Assembly (NCBI RefSeq): GCF_036108815.1 | Contig: NZ_CP107985.1 | Coordinates: forward strand, 3,472,001-3,536,000 | Direction: 5' to 3' | From: Streptomyces sp. NBC_00353 | Lineage (GTDB): Bacteria; Actinomycetota; Actinomycetes; Streptomycetales; Streptomycetaceae | Length of the DNA: 64,000 nt | Shown here: positions 54,078 to 62,615 of the stretch, piece after piece | Position numbering within the stretch: the stretch's first letter is position 1 | Layout of the letters: every line of letters starts with the position of its first letter | Made by a program: the position numbers and the translations under genes | Notes under the pieces: model-generated | The model's input: the letters and a program-made list of their open reading frames with translations, nothing else | What the model was told of the DNA's origin: nothing | Databases searched by the model: none

Positions 54078-54169
54078 GAGTATCGGGTGCGGTCCGGTTT
54101 CGGACGCCAAACAGCCCCTGCGGGGAACCGAATCAGCGAGCTGCGAAGTCCGGTGGAGCAGCGGACCCG

Positions 54170-54279
54170 TGTCCGGCCGTGTCCGGACAGGCGGCGGACA
54201 TCAGCGGACAACCGGCGGTCAGTGCCCACGGACAACCTGCCTGAACTGCTTGGACACTGTCCGGGCAGGTGTCCGGACA
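54170..54279. repeat. Cluster of TGTCCGG / TGTCCGGACA motifs
   Basis: TGTCCGG occurs at 54170, 54180, 54258 and 54270; the copies at 54180-54189 and 54270-54279 are perfect TGTCCGGACA palindromes exactly 90 bp apart. Extra GGACA half-sites lie between. It falls in a gene-free stretch between two pseudogenes. It may be a regulator-binding array of the lost element. Confidence 0.45.
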
Positions 54280-54283
54280 GGTG

Positions 54284-54720
54284 TCAGCCGTGGAGCTCGA
54301 TAACGACTGGTCCTCCGCCGCCGTCCGCTCCGGCCTGGGCGGATCCGTTGGTGGAGACGCTGCCGCCTGCCCCACCGCCCCATCCGCGTGCCGTTGTGCC
54401 CGGGCCGTTGGTCGCGCGCCCGTACCCGCCATGGCCGAGGTGCGACGCGCCTCCCACTCCAGCGAGACCGGACGTACCGCTCAGGCGGATCGCGCCCTAT
54501 CCGGCCCGCCGCCCTGGGCGAGTTGTCCCGTCCCGCCGAACGGTCCGGGGATGCCGCTGGTGGTCGTCATGCCGGAGCCTGACGCCATGCTCGCGGTACC
54601 GCCGTCACCACCGGTGGCCACCACGAGGCCACCGAAGGAGGATGTGCCTCCTGCGTTACCGGGCTGATTCCCTGTGCCGCCAGCGCCGCCCGCGCCGACC
54701 ACAACGGTCTCCACGGCGCC
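54284..54720 (-). pseudogene. Glycine-rich phage tail protein remnant
   Basis: On the minus strand the sequence encodes TVVVGAGGAGGTG, NAGGTSSFGGLVVATGG and, after a one-base shift near 54495, GAIRLSGTSG to GADGGGGPVVIELHG and a TGA at 54284-54286. The pattern GGTSSFGGL plus a closing VVIEL strand is typical of glycine-rich domains in phage tail or minor structural proteins. Only the C-terminal domain remains, and its 5' end joins integrase codons directly. Confidence 0.65.
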
Positions 54721-54857
54721 TTGAAGACCTTGGCTGAGTCCTCGTCGTCGAAGCGCTCGGACCGCCACCTGTCGGACCGTGTGCCGCCGTCCTTCCACTT
54801 CAGCTGGTAGCTGAGGATCTCCCCGGCCTTGTTCCTGCGCGGAACGATGCTTGCCAT
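54721..54857 (-). pseudogene. Phage-type integrase N-terminal remnant
   Basis: From the ATG at 54855-54857 the frame reads MASIVPRRNKAGEILSYQL then RSERFDDEDSAKVFK, the N-terminus of a tyrosine recombinase of actinobacterial phages and integrative elements. After about 45 residues the similarity stops and the tail-gene remnant begins; all catalytic residues are lost. It is about 100 bp inside the right copy of the direct repeat, as expected for an element's integrase. Confidence 0.7.
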
Positions 54858-54955
54858 GGCGGGAGACCAGCTCCGTTTTCCCACCGTTTTCCCAGCCACC
54901 CGTTTGAACTAGCCAAGATCTAGCGATACTTGCAGGTCAGGGTGCAGATATGCAG

Positions 54956-54994
54956 GAACGGCCGGAGCCCCCGCACAGTGGGCTCCGGCCGTTC
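54956..54994 (-). terminator. Terminator of aldehyde dehydrogenase gene; right repeat copy
   Basis: A perfect 15-bp stem (54956-54970 with 54980-54994) and a 9-base loop lie about 75 bp after the aldehyde dehydrogenase stop. Positions 54956-54986 are the right copy of the 31-bp direct repeat found at 49128-49158, so this terminator is the probable attachment site of the degraded island. Confidence 0.82.
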
Positions 54995-55069
54995 GTCCGC
55001 CGCCTGCTGTCGTGCTGTCCAGGCGGATTACAGGCGGCTGTGATGGATCGGTTCGATCCTGCTCACGGA

Positions 55070-56515
55070 CTACAGGGCGAGGCCGGTGAGAACCAGCACG
55101 CGCTCGTAGGTGTAGTCGTCCATGGCGTAGCGAACACCCTCGCGGCCGACGCCGGACTGCTTGGCTCCGCCGTACGGCATCTGGTCGGCGCGGTAGGACG
55201 GGACGTCACCGATGATGACGCCGCCGACCTCGAGGGCGCGGTGGGCGCGGAACGCGGTCTGCAGGTCGTGTGTGAACACACCTGCCTGCAGGCCGTACTT
55301 GGACGAGTTGACGGAGGCGAAGGCCTCGGCCTCGCCGTCCACCTTCTGAACGGTGAGCACCGGTCCGAACACCTCCTCGGAGGCGAGGGTGACGCCGTCC
55401 GGGAGCTCCGTCAGCACGGTCGGCGCGTAGGTCGCACCGTCCCGCTTGCCGCCGGCGAGGAGCTGGGCGCCGGCCTGCACGGCCTCGTCGACCCAGGACT
55501 CGACGCGCTTGGCGGCGTCCTCGTTGACCAGCGGGCCGACATCGGTCGCGGCGTCGGACGGGTCACCGGTGACCTGGGCCTCGACGGCCGCGACGATCTT
55601 CGGAACGAGCCGGTCGTATACCGCGGCGTCCGCGATGACGCGCTGCACCGAGATGCAGGACTGGCCGCCCTGGTAGTTGGAGAAGGTCGCGATGCGGGTC
55701 GCGGCCCAGTCCAGGTCCTCGTCGGAGGCGTAGTCGCCGAGGACGACCGCCGCGCCGTTGCCGCCGAGCTCCAGGGTGCAGTGCTTGCGCGGCACCGACT
55801 CCATGATCGAGTAGCCGACCGCCGCCGACCCGGTGAAGGAGATCACGGGCAGCCGCTCGTCCTGCACGAGGGCGGGCATGCGGTCGTTGGGCACCGTGAG
55901 CACGGACCACGAACCGGCCGGAAGGTCCGTCTCGGCCAGCAGCTCACCGAGGATCAGCGACGAGATCGGGGTGGCCGGGGCGGGCTTCAGGATGATCGGG
56001 GCGCCGACGGCGATGGCCGGGGCCACCTTGTGGGCGCTCAGGTTCAGCGGGAAGTTGAAGGGCGCGATACCGAGGATCGTGCCGCGCGGGAAGCGGCGGG
56101 TCAGCCCGAGGCGACCGGTGCCACCGGCGTCGGTGTCGAGGCGCTGGGCCTCGCCGCTGTTGAAGCGGCGGGCTTCCTCGGAGGCGAACCGGAACACGGA
56201 GACGGCGCGGCCGACCTCGCCGCGGGCCCACTTGATGGGCTTGCCGTTCTCGGCGGAGATCAGCTGGGCGATCTCCTCGGTGCGCTCCACGAGACGCCGT
56301 ACGACGTGGTCGAGCGCGGCGGCACGGACATGGGCGGGCGTCGCGGCGAACTCCTCGCGCACGGCGTGCGCGGCCGCGACGGCCTCCTCGATCTGCGCGT
56401 CGGTCGGCACGCTGACCGTGCCGACGAGACGACCGTCCCAGGGGTTGGTGACGTCGAAGCTGTCCTCGCCGGTGGCCTGGCGGCCGGCGAGCCAGAAGGC
56501 GTGGGTGGAAGTCAT
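55070..56515 (-). CDS. NAD(P)-dependent aldehyde dehydrogenase
   Basis: Oxidises an aldehyde to the acid; 481 residues. Motifs include PFNFPLNLSAHKVAPA, the Rossmann SFTGSAAVGY, LELGGNGA with the general-base Glu, and NYQGGQSCISVQRV with the catalytic Cys. The closing PYGGAKQSGVGREG is typical. Near gabT and a PucR regulator, a role as succinate-semialdehyde dehydrogenase in GABA breakdown is likely, but other aldehydes are possible. The ATG at 56513-56515 is used; the frame is open to 56677. Confidence 0.9.
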   Translation of the reverse strand: MTSTHAFWLAGRQATGEDSFDVTNPWDGRLVGTVSVPTDAQIEEAVAAAHAVREEFAATPAHVRAAALDHVVRRLVERTEEIAQLISAENGKPIKWARGEVGRAVSVFRFASEEARRFNSGEAQRLDTDAGGTGRLGLTRRFPRGTILGIAPFNFPLNLSAHKVAPAIAVGAPIILKPAPATPISSLILGELLAETDLPAGSWSVLTVPNDRMPALVQDERLPVISFTGSAAVGYSIMESVPRKHCTLELGGNGAAVVLGDYASDEDLDWAATRIATFSNYQGGQSCISVQRVIADAAVYDRLVPKIVAAVEAQVTGDPSDAATDVGPLVNEDAAKRVESWVDEAVQAGAQLLAGGKRDGATYAPTVLTELPDGVTLASEEVFGPVLTVQKVDGEAEAFASVNSSKYGLQAGVFTHDLQTAFRAHRALEVGGVIIGDVPSYRADQMPYGGAKQSGVGREGVRYAMDDYTYERVLVLTGLAL

Positions 56516-56712
56516 GGAGGTTCCGGCCCTTCGGAGTCGTGGGGTGTCCTGCTCCCCCACCGTAGGGCCGTACGGTCGGCCTGGCGTTTGTCCGGTGCGG
56601 AGCAGAAGCGGGCAGGCATGCGCCGGTTTGTCGGATGACCCGGACCGCCGGAACGGTTCACCACGACCGTCCGCCAAGCAGTTACGTGCCCAGGGGGCGG
56701 ACGGGCTTCATC

Positions 56713-58284
56713 TCACGGCGTCGTCGGGGAGCTCGTGGCCTTCAGCGCCAGCCACAGCTCCATCCGCACATCCGGGTCGTCCAGGGAGCGGCCCAGGATC
56801 TCCTCCACCCGGCGCATCCGGTACCGCAGGGTGTGGCGGTGCACGCCCAGGTCGGCCGCGGCAGCGTCCCACTGGCCGTGGTGGCTGAGCCAGGCGCGCA
56901 GCGAGGCGACCAGGTCGCCCCGGCCCTTCGCGTCGTGTTCGCGCAGGGCGCGGAGCATGCCGTCCGCGAAGGCCCGGACCGCGTCGTCCGCGAGCAGCGG
57001 CAGGACCGAGCCGGCCGCCAGCTCCTCGTGCTCGACCATGGCCCTGCCCCTGCGGCGGGCGACCGAGAGTGCCTGTTCGGCCTGCTTGTACGCGGCGGAG
57101 ACGGCGGTCGGGCCCGCCGGTGCGGACAGCCCGACCACCACCTCGGTGTCCTCCGGCGCCGCCTGGTCGTGCGGGGTTCGCTCCTCCTGGGCCTCCGCGT
57201 ATGCCGCGCAGGCCGCGACGGCCGCACCGCCGTCCGCCGCGAGGACGACGAGCCGTTCTCCCTCGGGGACCATCAGCAGGGCCTCCCCGGACCGGGCGGC
57301 CGCGGACTCCATCGCCTCGCCGAGCGGTGCCGGTGTCGCCGGATCGGACGCCTCCGCGATCAGCAGGCGGAACGGGGCGTCGAGCAGCCCTCCGTACAGG
57401 TCTCCGGCAACGGCCCGCGCATGGTCCGGCTGGCCGGCGAGGAGCATCCGGAGTACCGCAGCGCCCAGCCGCTGTTCGGCGCCCTGGAGGGCGCGGGAGC
57501 GGGCGGTGGTGAGGGTCAGCAGGGCGACCGCCGAGTGCACGGCGTAACGCTCGGCGGTACCGAGGGCGGACCCGGTGCCCACCGCCAGCGCGCCGCGGGC
57601 CCGGCGGCCGGTGCCCAGGGTCTGGAGCTCGACCCGGTCGTCGGTGTCACCGACGACGACACTCGCCGGGGCGGGGCGGTCCCGCAGGCGTTCCACATCG
57701 GGGGTGAGCCGGGCCGCTCTGCGGGCGGCCCAGTCGGGGGCGGCGGCCACGACGGCGCCGGAGGCGTCGTACAGCGCGGCCCAGCCGTCGACCTGGGCGG
57801 CGAGCCGGCTGAGGAGTTCGCCGGGGCCCTCCCCGGCGAGTGCGGCCTTGGTGAGATCGCGCTGGGCCTCGAAGCCCGCTGTCACGGCCCGGTACTGGTC
57901 GGCGGCGATCGCCGAGGAGACGGCCTTGGCGATGGCGAGGAAGGCGGTGCGGCGCGGGACTTCGAGGAGCGGCAGTCCCGCCTCCTCGGCGGCGTCGATC
58001 AGTGGCTGCGGCACCTCGTCGTAGTTGACGCCCACGGCGAAGCCGAGCCCGACGACTCCGGCGTCGGCCAGCCGGCGCACGTACCGGCGCATCGCTTCGG
58101 GGTTCTCGGCGTCGAGGTTGGTGGCGGTGATGAGGAGGAGTTCGCCGCCCTCCATGTACGGGACGGGGTCGGCCAGCTCGCTGGCGTGCGCCCAGCGCAC
58201 CGGCGCGTCGAGCCGGTCCGCCCCCGCACGCACCGTGAGTTTGAGCGCCGAATGCTGGACGAGCGAGGCGAGAGTAGGGGGCAT
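56713..58284 (-). CDS. PucR-family transcriptional regulator
   Basis: A 523-residue regulator. The N-terminal PucR domain has RAGADRLDAPVRWAHASEL and YMEGGELLLITATN, and the C-terminal PucR helix-turn-helix has DLGVHRHTLRYRMRRVEEIL. The middle region is a GGDEF-like, non-enzymatic sensor. PucR regulators control purine, proline or GABA catabolism; position between an aldehyde dehydrogenase and gabT suggests control of GABA use. The ATG is at 58282-58284. Confidence 0.9.
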   Translation of the reverse strand: MPPTLASLVQHSALKLTVRAGADRLDAPVRWAHASELADPVPYMEGGELLLITATNLDAENPEAMRRYVRRLADAGVVGLGFAVGVNYDEVPQPLIDAAEEAGLPLLEVPRRTAFLAIAKAVSSAIAADQYRAVTAGFEAQRDLTKAALAGEGPGELLSRLAAQVDGWAALYDASGAVVAAAPDWAARRAARLTPDVERLRDRPAPASVVVGDTDDRVELQTLGTGRRARGALAVGTGSALGTAERYAVHSAVALLTLTTARSRALQGAEQRLGAAVLRMLLAGQPDHARAVAGDLYGGLLDAPFRLLIAEASDPATPAPLGEAMESAAARSGEALLMVPEGERLVVLAADGGAAVAACAAYAEAQEERTPHDQAAPEDTEVVVGLSAPAGPTAVSAAYKQAEQALSVARRRGRAMVEHEELAAGSVLPLLADDAVRAFADGMLRALREHDAKGRGDLVASLRAWLSHHGQWDAAAADLGVHRHTLRYRMRRVEEILGRSLDDPDVRMELWLALKATSSPTTP

Positions 58285-58457
58285 GGGGACCGCGGGACCT
58301 TCGGAGTCGATTTCGCCGTCCCGTACGAACGGCTCCTCCCGATTCTGCCAGGACGGCAGGGTCCGCCGTAACCACTCTCAGTGATCCGGCACCGCCGCGG
58401 CCCACCGGATCCGCTGCGGTGGACCCGGCCCGCACGTCATGGCCGCCCGGCCCCGGT

Positions 58458-60893
58458 TCAGCCGTTCAGGTTCACCAGCAGGGGCGGCGCGTGCTCCCCT
58501 CGTACCGTCGTCAGGGACAGCACCGCGTGTCCGGCCGGGACGCGATGGGCCAGTTCGGAGGCCGACCAGCGTTCGCGCTCGACCTGGCGCACCGTCACCG
58601 CGTCCGTGGTCACCGCCTTGCCGGTGACCAGCTTGCGGAAGGCGTGGATGGCCCGGGTCATCGGCTGGTCGGCGAAGACCGTGCGCTGGGTGACGTCCCG
58701 GGTCTCGACCCATTCCGTACCCCATGCCTCGGCGAACCGCTTGCCGTCCCAGGTTGTGATCCCGGAGAAGGCCATCCGGCAGCCGACCGCGCCCAGCAGC
58801 GCCGTGTGCAGGCTCTCCGGGACGTCGTCGAGGGTGCGCAGCGTGAGCACGGCCCCGGCGTGCGCGGAGCGCAGCCGCTGGATGCCGCGGACGGTGTCGG
58901 GGGTCAGGGTGCGGGTCGCGTCGTCGAGGACCAGGCAGGCGAAGAGCGAGCGGTCGGCACGGGCGGCGGCGCTCGCCGTGAACTGGGCGAGGACGAGACG
59001 GGCCAGCATCCGCGACGCCTCGGCGTGGCCGCGTTCGGGCAGATCGATGCGGACCCGGAGCGGGTGCTCCAGGGCCCGCAGGGAGAAGGGGCGGGCCTTG
59101 CCCGTGGTGTCGAAGAAATCGGCGAACGCGGGCCGGTCGAGCAGCGCGACCCGGTCGGCGAGTGCGGGCCCCGGGTCTCCGGGAGCGCCGGACTGACGGG
59201 CGCGGGCGTCGAGTTCGCGGTGCATGCTCTGCCCGCCCGCCGCGTCGACGGCCTCGCGCAGGGCCGCGAGCGCGGCCGGGACACCGTCCAGCAGCTCCCG
59301 CAGCTCGGGGACCGAGGGAAAGCGGCCGTGGGCGGCGCGGTAGGGGCCGAGGAGCTGCGCGAGGGCGGTGGCGGCTCGTCTGCTGTCCACTTCGGGGAGG
59401 TCTCCGACGAGCCCCTCGGCCAGGACGGCCGCGGCTTCGTCGGGGTCGGTGGTGCCGCCGTAGAGGTCGAGATCGTGGACGGAGGCCGGATCGCCGAGCT
59501 TGACCACGACGTCGAACCCCTCGTCGGCTCCGAGCTGGGTGCCGGTGGCGCATACCGCGACGACGGCGGCCCGCCCGGCGAGCGCCTGAAGGGCGAGGGA
59601 TTCGACGACGGGACGGATCAGTGCGCGGCTCTTGCCCGCCCCCGGCGGTCCGACGGCGAGCAGCGAGGTGCCGAGCAGTCCGGGGTCGAGGGCGATTCCG
59701 CTGCCGCGGCGCGCATAGGGGTTGCGCTCGTTGTCGTCGACCGTGCCGAGCCTGACCTGGTCGACGAGCAGATCGTGCCGGGCCGAGCGGACCGGGAGAT
59801 CGCGCGCGCCGGAGGGATGGGTGCAGGCGGCGGCGCCGTTGCGCAGCACGGTGTCGGTGAAGGCGGGCAGCCGGGTGTTGTCGGCACGTACGGAGGTCCA
59901 GGCGCGTCGGATACGGGCGTAGTCGACGTCGTTCATCCGGCCCGACCGGGCCTCCTGGGCGAGCCTGGCGGCGGCCTGGTCCTGTCCGGCGGCACGCAGG
60001 TCGGGCCACTCGGCCGGATCGTCCGCGCCGCCCTCGGCGCCGCCCGCCGTCCGGGCCTCCGCGTCGTGGCCTGCCTCGCGGGCCGTGCCCCGGTCCGCGG
60101 TTGCGCGCGCGCTCCCCGAGGTGCCGGCCTGTGCCGTCGGCGGCTGCGCACCTCCGGCGTTCCTGCGGCGGAGCCGGGACCATCGGCCCAGCTTCGCGAA
60201 CGGCCACACGATCACCAGGGTGATCAGGGCGTACAGCGTGTACGTGACCACGGTGGTCAGGGTGCGGTCGGTGCCCATCCACGGGCCGGCCACGAAGCTG
60301 AAGGTGAGCTCCATGCCGGGCACGGTCCCCGTCCACACGAGGATCCAGACCAGCAGCGCGCCGGCAGCCGCACCGGCCGCGCGGGCGCCGGGCCCCCGGC
60401 CGGCGACCGAGCGTTCGAAAGCGGCGGGCCAGTTACCCAACCGGCCGAACCCGTAGACGATGGCTCCGATGATCAGCAGGCGGTAGATGTCGAGCGCGCG
60501 TACCGCCCCGTGGGTCAGCGGCTGATGGTCGAACGGTCCCCACCAGTCGTCAGGGGTGAAGAGTGTCAGCGGGACCCGCCAGTACGGGATGTATCCGTTG
60601 CGCCAGAGCGACCAGACGAGGATGCAGGCAAGGAGCGAGATCACCGCTCCGCTCAGCAGCGTGCGGTCGGGCGTGCGCTCCGCCTCCTCGGCGGGCCGGT
60701 CGGTGTGTCCGGACCGCCAGACGCCCGGTTCCGCGAGGGGCCTGGGGATGCGCAGCCAGTCCCCGAGGGAGGGCCCGGTGGCCGGTGCGTGGCCCGGCAT
60801 GGGCGGCAGTACGGGCGGTGGCGGGCCGGCCGGGCGCGGCACCGAATGACCGGAGCGGGTGCCGCGTGAGTCGTACGTGCCCTCGGTGTCCAT
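58458..60893 (-). CDS. TraD/VirD4-like membrane ATPase
   Basis: An 811-residue protein with a proline-rich N-terminus, about four helices between residues 80 and 260, an Ala/Gly-rich linker, and a P-loop ATPase domain. Walker A is AVGPPGAGKSRAL and Walker B LFACLVLDDATR. The overall form matches type IV coupling proteins (TraD/VirD4/TraG), but there are no relaxase or conjugation genes nearby, so a different cell-envelope role is possible. The ATG at 60891-60893 has GAGGGACAGC upstream; the frame is open to 60935. It is divergent from gabT. Confidence 0.75.
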   Translation of the reverse strand: MDTEGTYDSRGTRSGHSVPRPAGPPPPVLPPMPGHAPATGPSLGDWLRIPRPLAEPGVWRSGHTDRPAEEAERTPDRTLLSGAVISLLACILVWSLWRNGYIPYWRVPLTLFTPDDWWGPFDHQPLTHGAVRALDIYRLLIIGAIVYGFGRLGNWPAAFERSVAGRGPGARAAGAAAGALLVWILVWTGTVPGMELTFSFVAGPWMGTDRTLTTVVTYTLYALITLVIVWPFAKLGRWSRLRRRNAGGAQPPTAQAGTSGSARATADRGTAREAGHDAEARTAGGAEGGADDPAEWPDLRAAGQDQAAARLAQEARSGRMNDVDYARIRRAWTSVRADNTRLPAFTDTVLRNGAAACTHPSGARDLPVRSARHDLLVDQVRLGTVDDNERNPYARRGSGIALDPGLLGTSLLAVGPPGAGKSRALIRPVVESLALQALAGRAAVVAVCATGTQLGADEGFDVVVKLGDPASVHDLDLYGGTTDPDEAAAVLAEGLVGDLPEVDSRRAATALAQLLGPYRAAHGRFPSVPELRELLDGVPAALAALREAVDAAGGQSMHRELDARARQSGAPGDPGPALADRVALLDRPAFADFFDTTGKARPFSLRALEHPLRVRIDLPERGHAEASRMLARLVLAQFTASAAARADRSLFACLVLDDATRTLTPDTVRGIQRLRSAHAGAVLTLRTLDDVPESLHTALLGAVGCRMAFSGITTWDGKRFAEAWGTEWVETRDVTQRTVFADQPMTRAIHAFRKLVTGKAVTTDAVTVRQVERERWSASELAHRVPAGHAVLSLTTVRGEHAPPLLVNLNG

Positions 60894-60962
60894 GTGCTGT
60901 CCCTCGTCCCCTGACCAGCGCCGACCGGTAACCACGGGCGCAGGCGCCCCGATCCCCTCAAT

Positions 60963-61048
60963 CTAGTGCCCACTAGCACCCCGTCAGACGCTGTCCGGCG
61001 GGAAGTCCCGCCACCGGTCGCCAGGCCGTCGCTATGTCCGTGACGGAC
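60963..61048. promoter_or_regulatory. Palindromes in the gabT divergent promoter
   Basis: CTAGTG-CC-CACTAG (60963-60976) is a perfect 14-bp palindrome and GTCCG-TGA-CGGAC (61036-61048) a second one, both in the 257-bp gap between the ATPase gene and gabT. They are candidate binding sites for the nearby PucR regulator. Inference from symmetry only. Confidence 0.45.
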
Positions 61049-61150
61049 AACCGCGTCGAGCCACTTCTCCCGAACGGAACATGCCGGACCCCCGGCCTCG
61101 CCCCTAGCCTGCAGACAGAGAAGCGTCCGAAACACCCCCAGGAGCCCCTC

Positions 61151-62491
61151 ATGACCGCAATTCCGCAGGAGCGCCGCGTCGTCACTGCCATTCCCGGCCC
61201 GAAGTCGGTGGAGCTGCAGGCCCGCCGTCTCGCGACGGTCGCCGCAGGTGTGGGCTCCACCCTGCCGGTGTTCACCGCCCGCGCAGGCGGCGGCATCATC
61301 GAGGACGTGGACGGCAACCGTCTGATCGACTTCGGCTCCGGCATCGCCGTGACGTCGGTCGGCGCCTCCGCCGAGGCCGTCGTACGCCGCGCGTCCGCGC
61401 AGCTCGCCGACTTCACCCACACCTGTTTCATGGTCACGCCGTACGAGGGGTACGTCGAGGTCTGTGAGCAGCTCGCCGAGCTGACGCCGGGCGACCACGC
61501 CAAGAAGTCCGCGCTGTTCAACTCGGGCGCCGAGGCCGTCGAGAACGCCGTGAAGATCGCCCGTGCCTACACCAAGCGCACCGCGGTCGTCGTCTTCGAC
61601 CACGGCTACCACGGCCGGACGAACCTGACGATGGCGCTGACCGCCAAGAACATGCCGTACAAGCAGGGCTTCGGTCCGTTCGCGCCCGAGGTCTACCGGG
61701 TCCCGGTGGCGTACGGCTACCGCTGGCCGACCGGTGCGGAGAACGCCGGTGCCGAGGCATCCGCTCAGGCCATCGACCAGATCACGAAGCAGATCGGCGC
61801 CGACAACGTCGCCGCGATCATCATCGAGCCGGTGCTCGGCGAGGGTGGCTTCATCGAGCCGGCGAAGGGCTTCCTCCCGGCGATCGCGCAGTTCGCCAAG
61901 GACAACGGCATCGTCTTCGTCGCGGACGAGATCCAGTCCGGCTTCTGCCGTACCGGCCAGTGGTTCGCCTGCGAGGACGAGGGCATCGTCCCCGACCTGA
62001 TCACCACCGCCAAGGGCATCGCGGGCGGTCTGCCGCTCTCCGCCGTGACGGGTCGCGCCGAGATCATGGACGCCGCGCACGCGGGCGGCCTCGGCGGTAC
62101 GTACGGCGGAAACCCGGTGGCCTGCGCGGGCGCGCTCGGCGCCATCGAGACGATGCGCGAGCTGGACCTGAACGGGAAGGCGAAGCGCATCGAGGAGGTC
62201 ATGAAGGGCCGCCTCGCCGAGATGCAGGCGAAGCTGCCGAACGGCGACGTCATCGGTGACATCCGTGGCCGTGGCGCAATGATCGCGATCGAGCTGGTGA
62301 AGGCCGGCACGAAGGACCCGAACCCGGAGGCCGCCGCGACGCTCGCGAAGGCCTGCCACGCGGAGGGCGTGCTCGTCCTCACCTGTGGCACGTACGGCAA
62401 CGTGCTGCGCTTCCTGCCGCCGCTGGTGATCGGCGAGGACCTGCTCAACGAGGGCCTCGACGTCATCGAGCAGGCTTTCGCCCAGATCTGA
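61151..62491 (+). CDS. gabT: 4-aminobutyrate aminotransferase
   Basis: PLP enzyme converting GABA and 2-oxoglutarate to succinate semialdehyde and glutamate. The 446-residue class III aminotransferase has LFNSGAEAVENAVKIARAYT, VFDHGYHGRTNL, the cofactor aspartate in VFVADEIQSG, and the PLP lysine in ITTAKGIAGGLPLS. The frame opens at 61034, but the ATG at 61151 has CAGGAG seven bases upstream and fits the family. The product could feed the aldehyde dehydrogenase at 55070. Confidence 0.94.
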   Translation: MTAIPQERRVVTAIPGPKSVELQARRLATVAAGVGSTLPVFTARAGGGIIEDVDGNRLIDFGSGIAVTSVGASAEAVVRRASAQLADFTHTCFMVTPYEGYVEVCEQLAELTPGDHAKKSALFNSGAEAVENAVKIARAYTKRTAVVVFDHGYHGRTNLTMALTAKNMPYKQGFGPFAPEVYRVPVAYGYRWPTGAENAGAEASAQAIDQITKQIGADNVAAIIIEPVLGEGGFIEPAKGFLPAIAQFAKDNGIVFVADEIQSGFCRTGQWFACEDEGIVPDLITTAKGIAGGLPLSAVTGRAEIMDAAHAGGLGGTYGGNPVACAGALGAIETMRELDLNGKAKRIEEVMKGRLAEMQAKLPNGDVIGDIRGRGAMIAIELVKAGTKDPNPEAAATLAKACHAEGVLVLTCGTYGNVLRFLPPLVIGEDLLNEGLDVIEQAFAQI

Positions 62492-62615
62492 TCCGATCCC
62501 TGGCACCGATCCTGACCGGGTCCACGTGAGGGCCTGTGAAGAACGTGTGGGGGGCCCATGGCGGGATCCGGTTCCCGCTGTCGGTCCCCCGTCGACTGCC
62601 GTACGGTTCCTGCAG

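Noticed and set aside
54900..54960. tRNA gene as the attachment site of the island
   Set aside because: No cloverleaf or T-loop sequence was found near either repeat; the repeat overlaps a protein-gene terminator instead.
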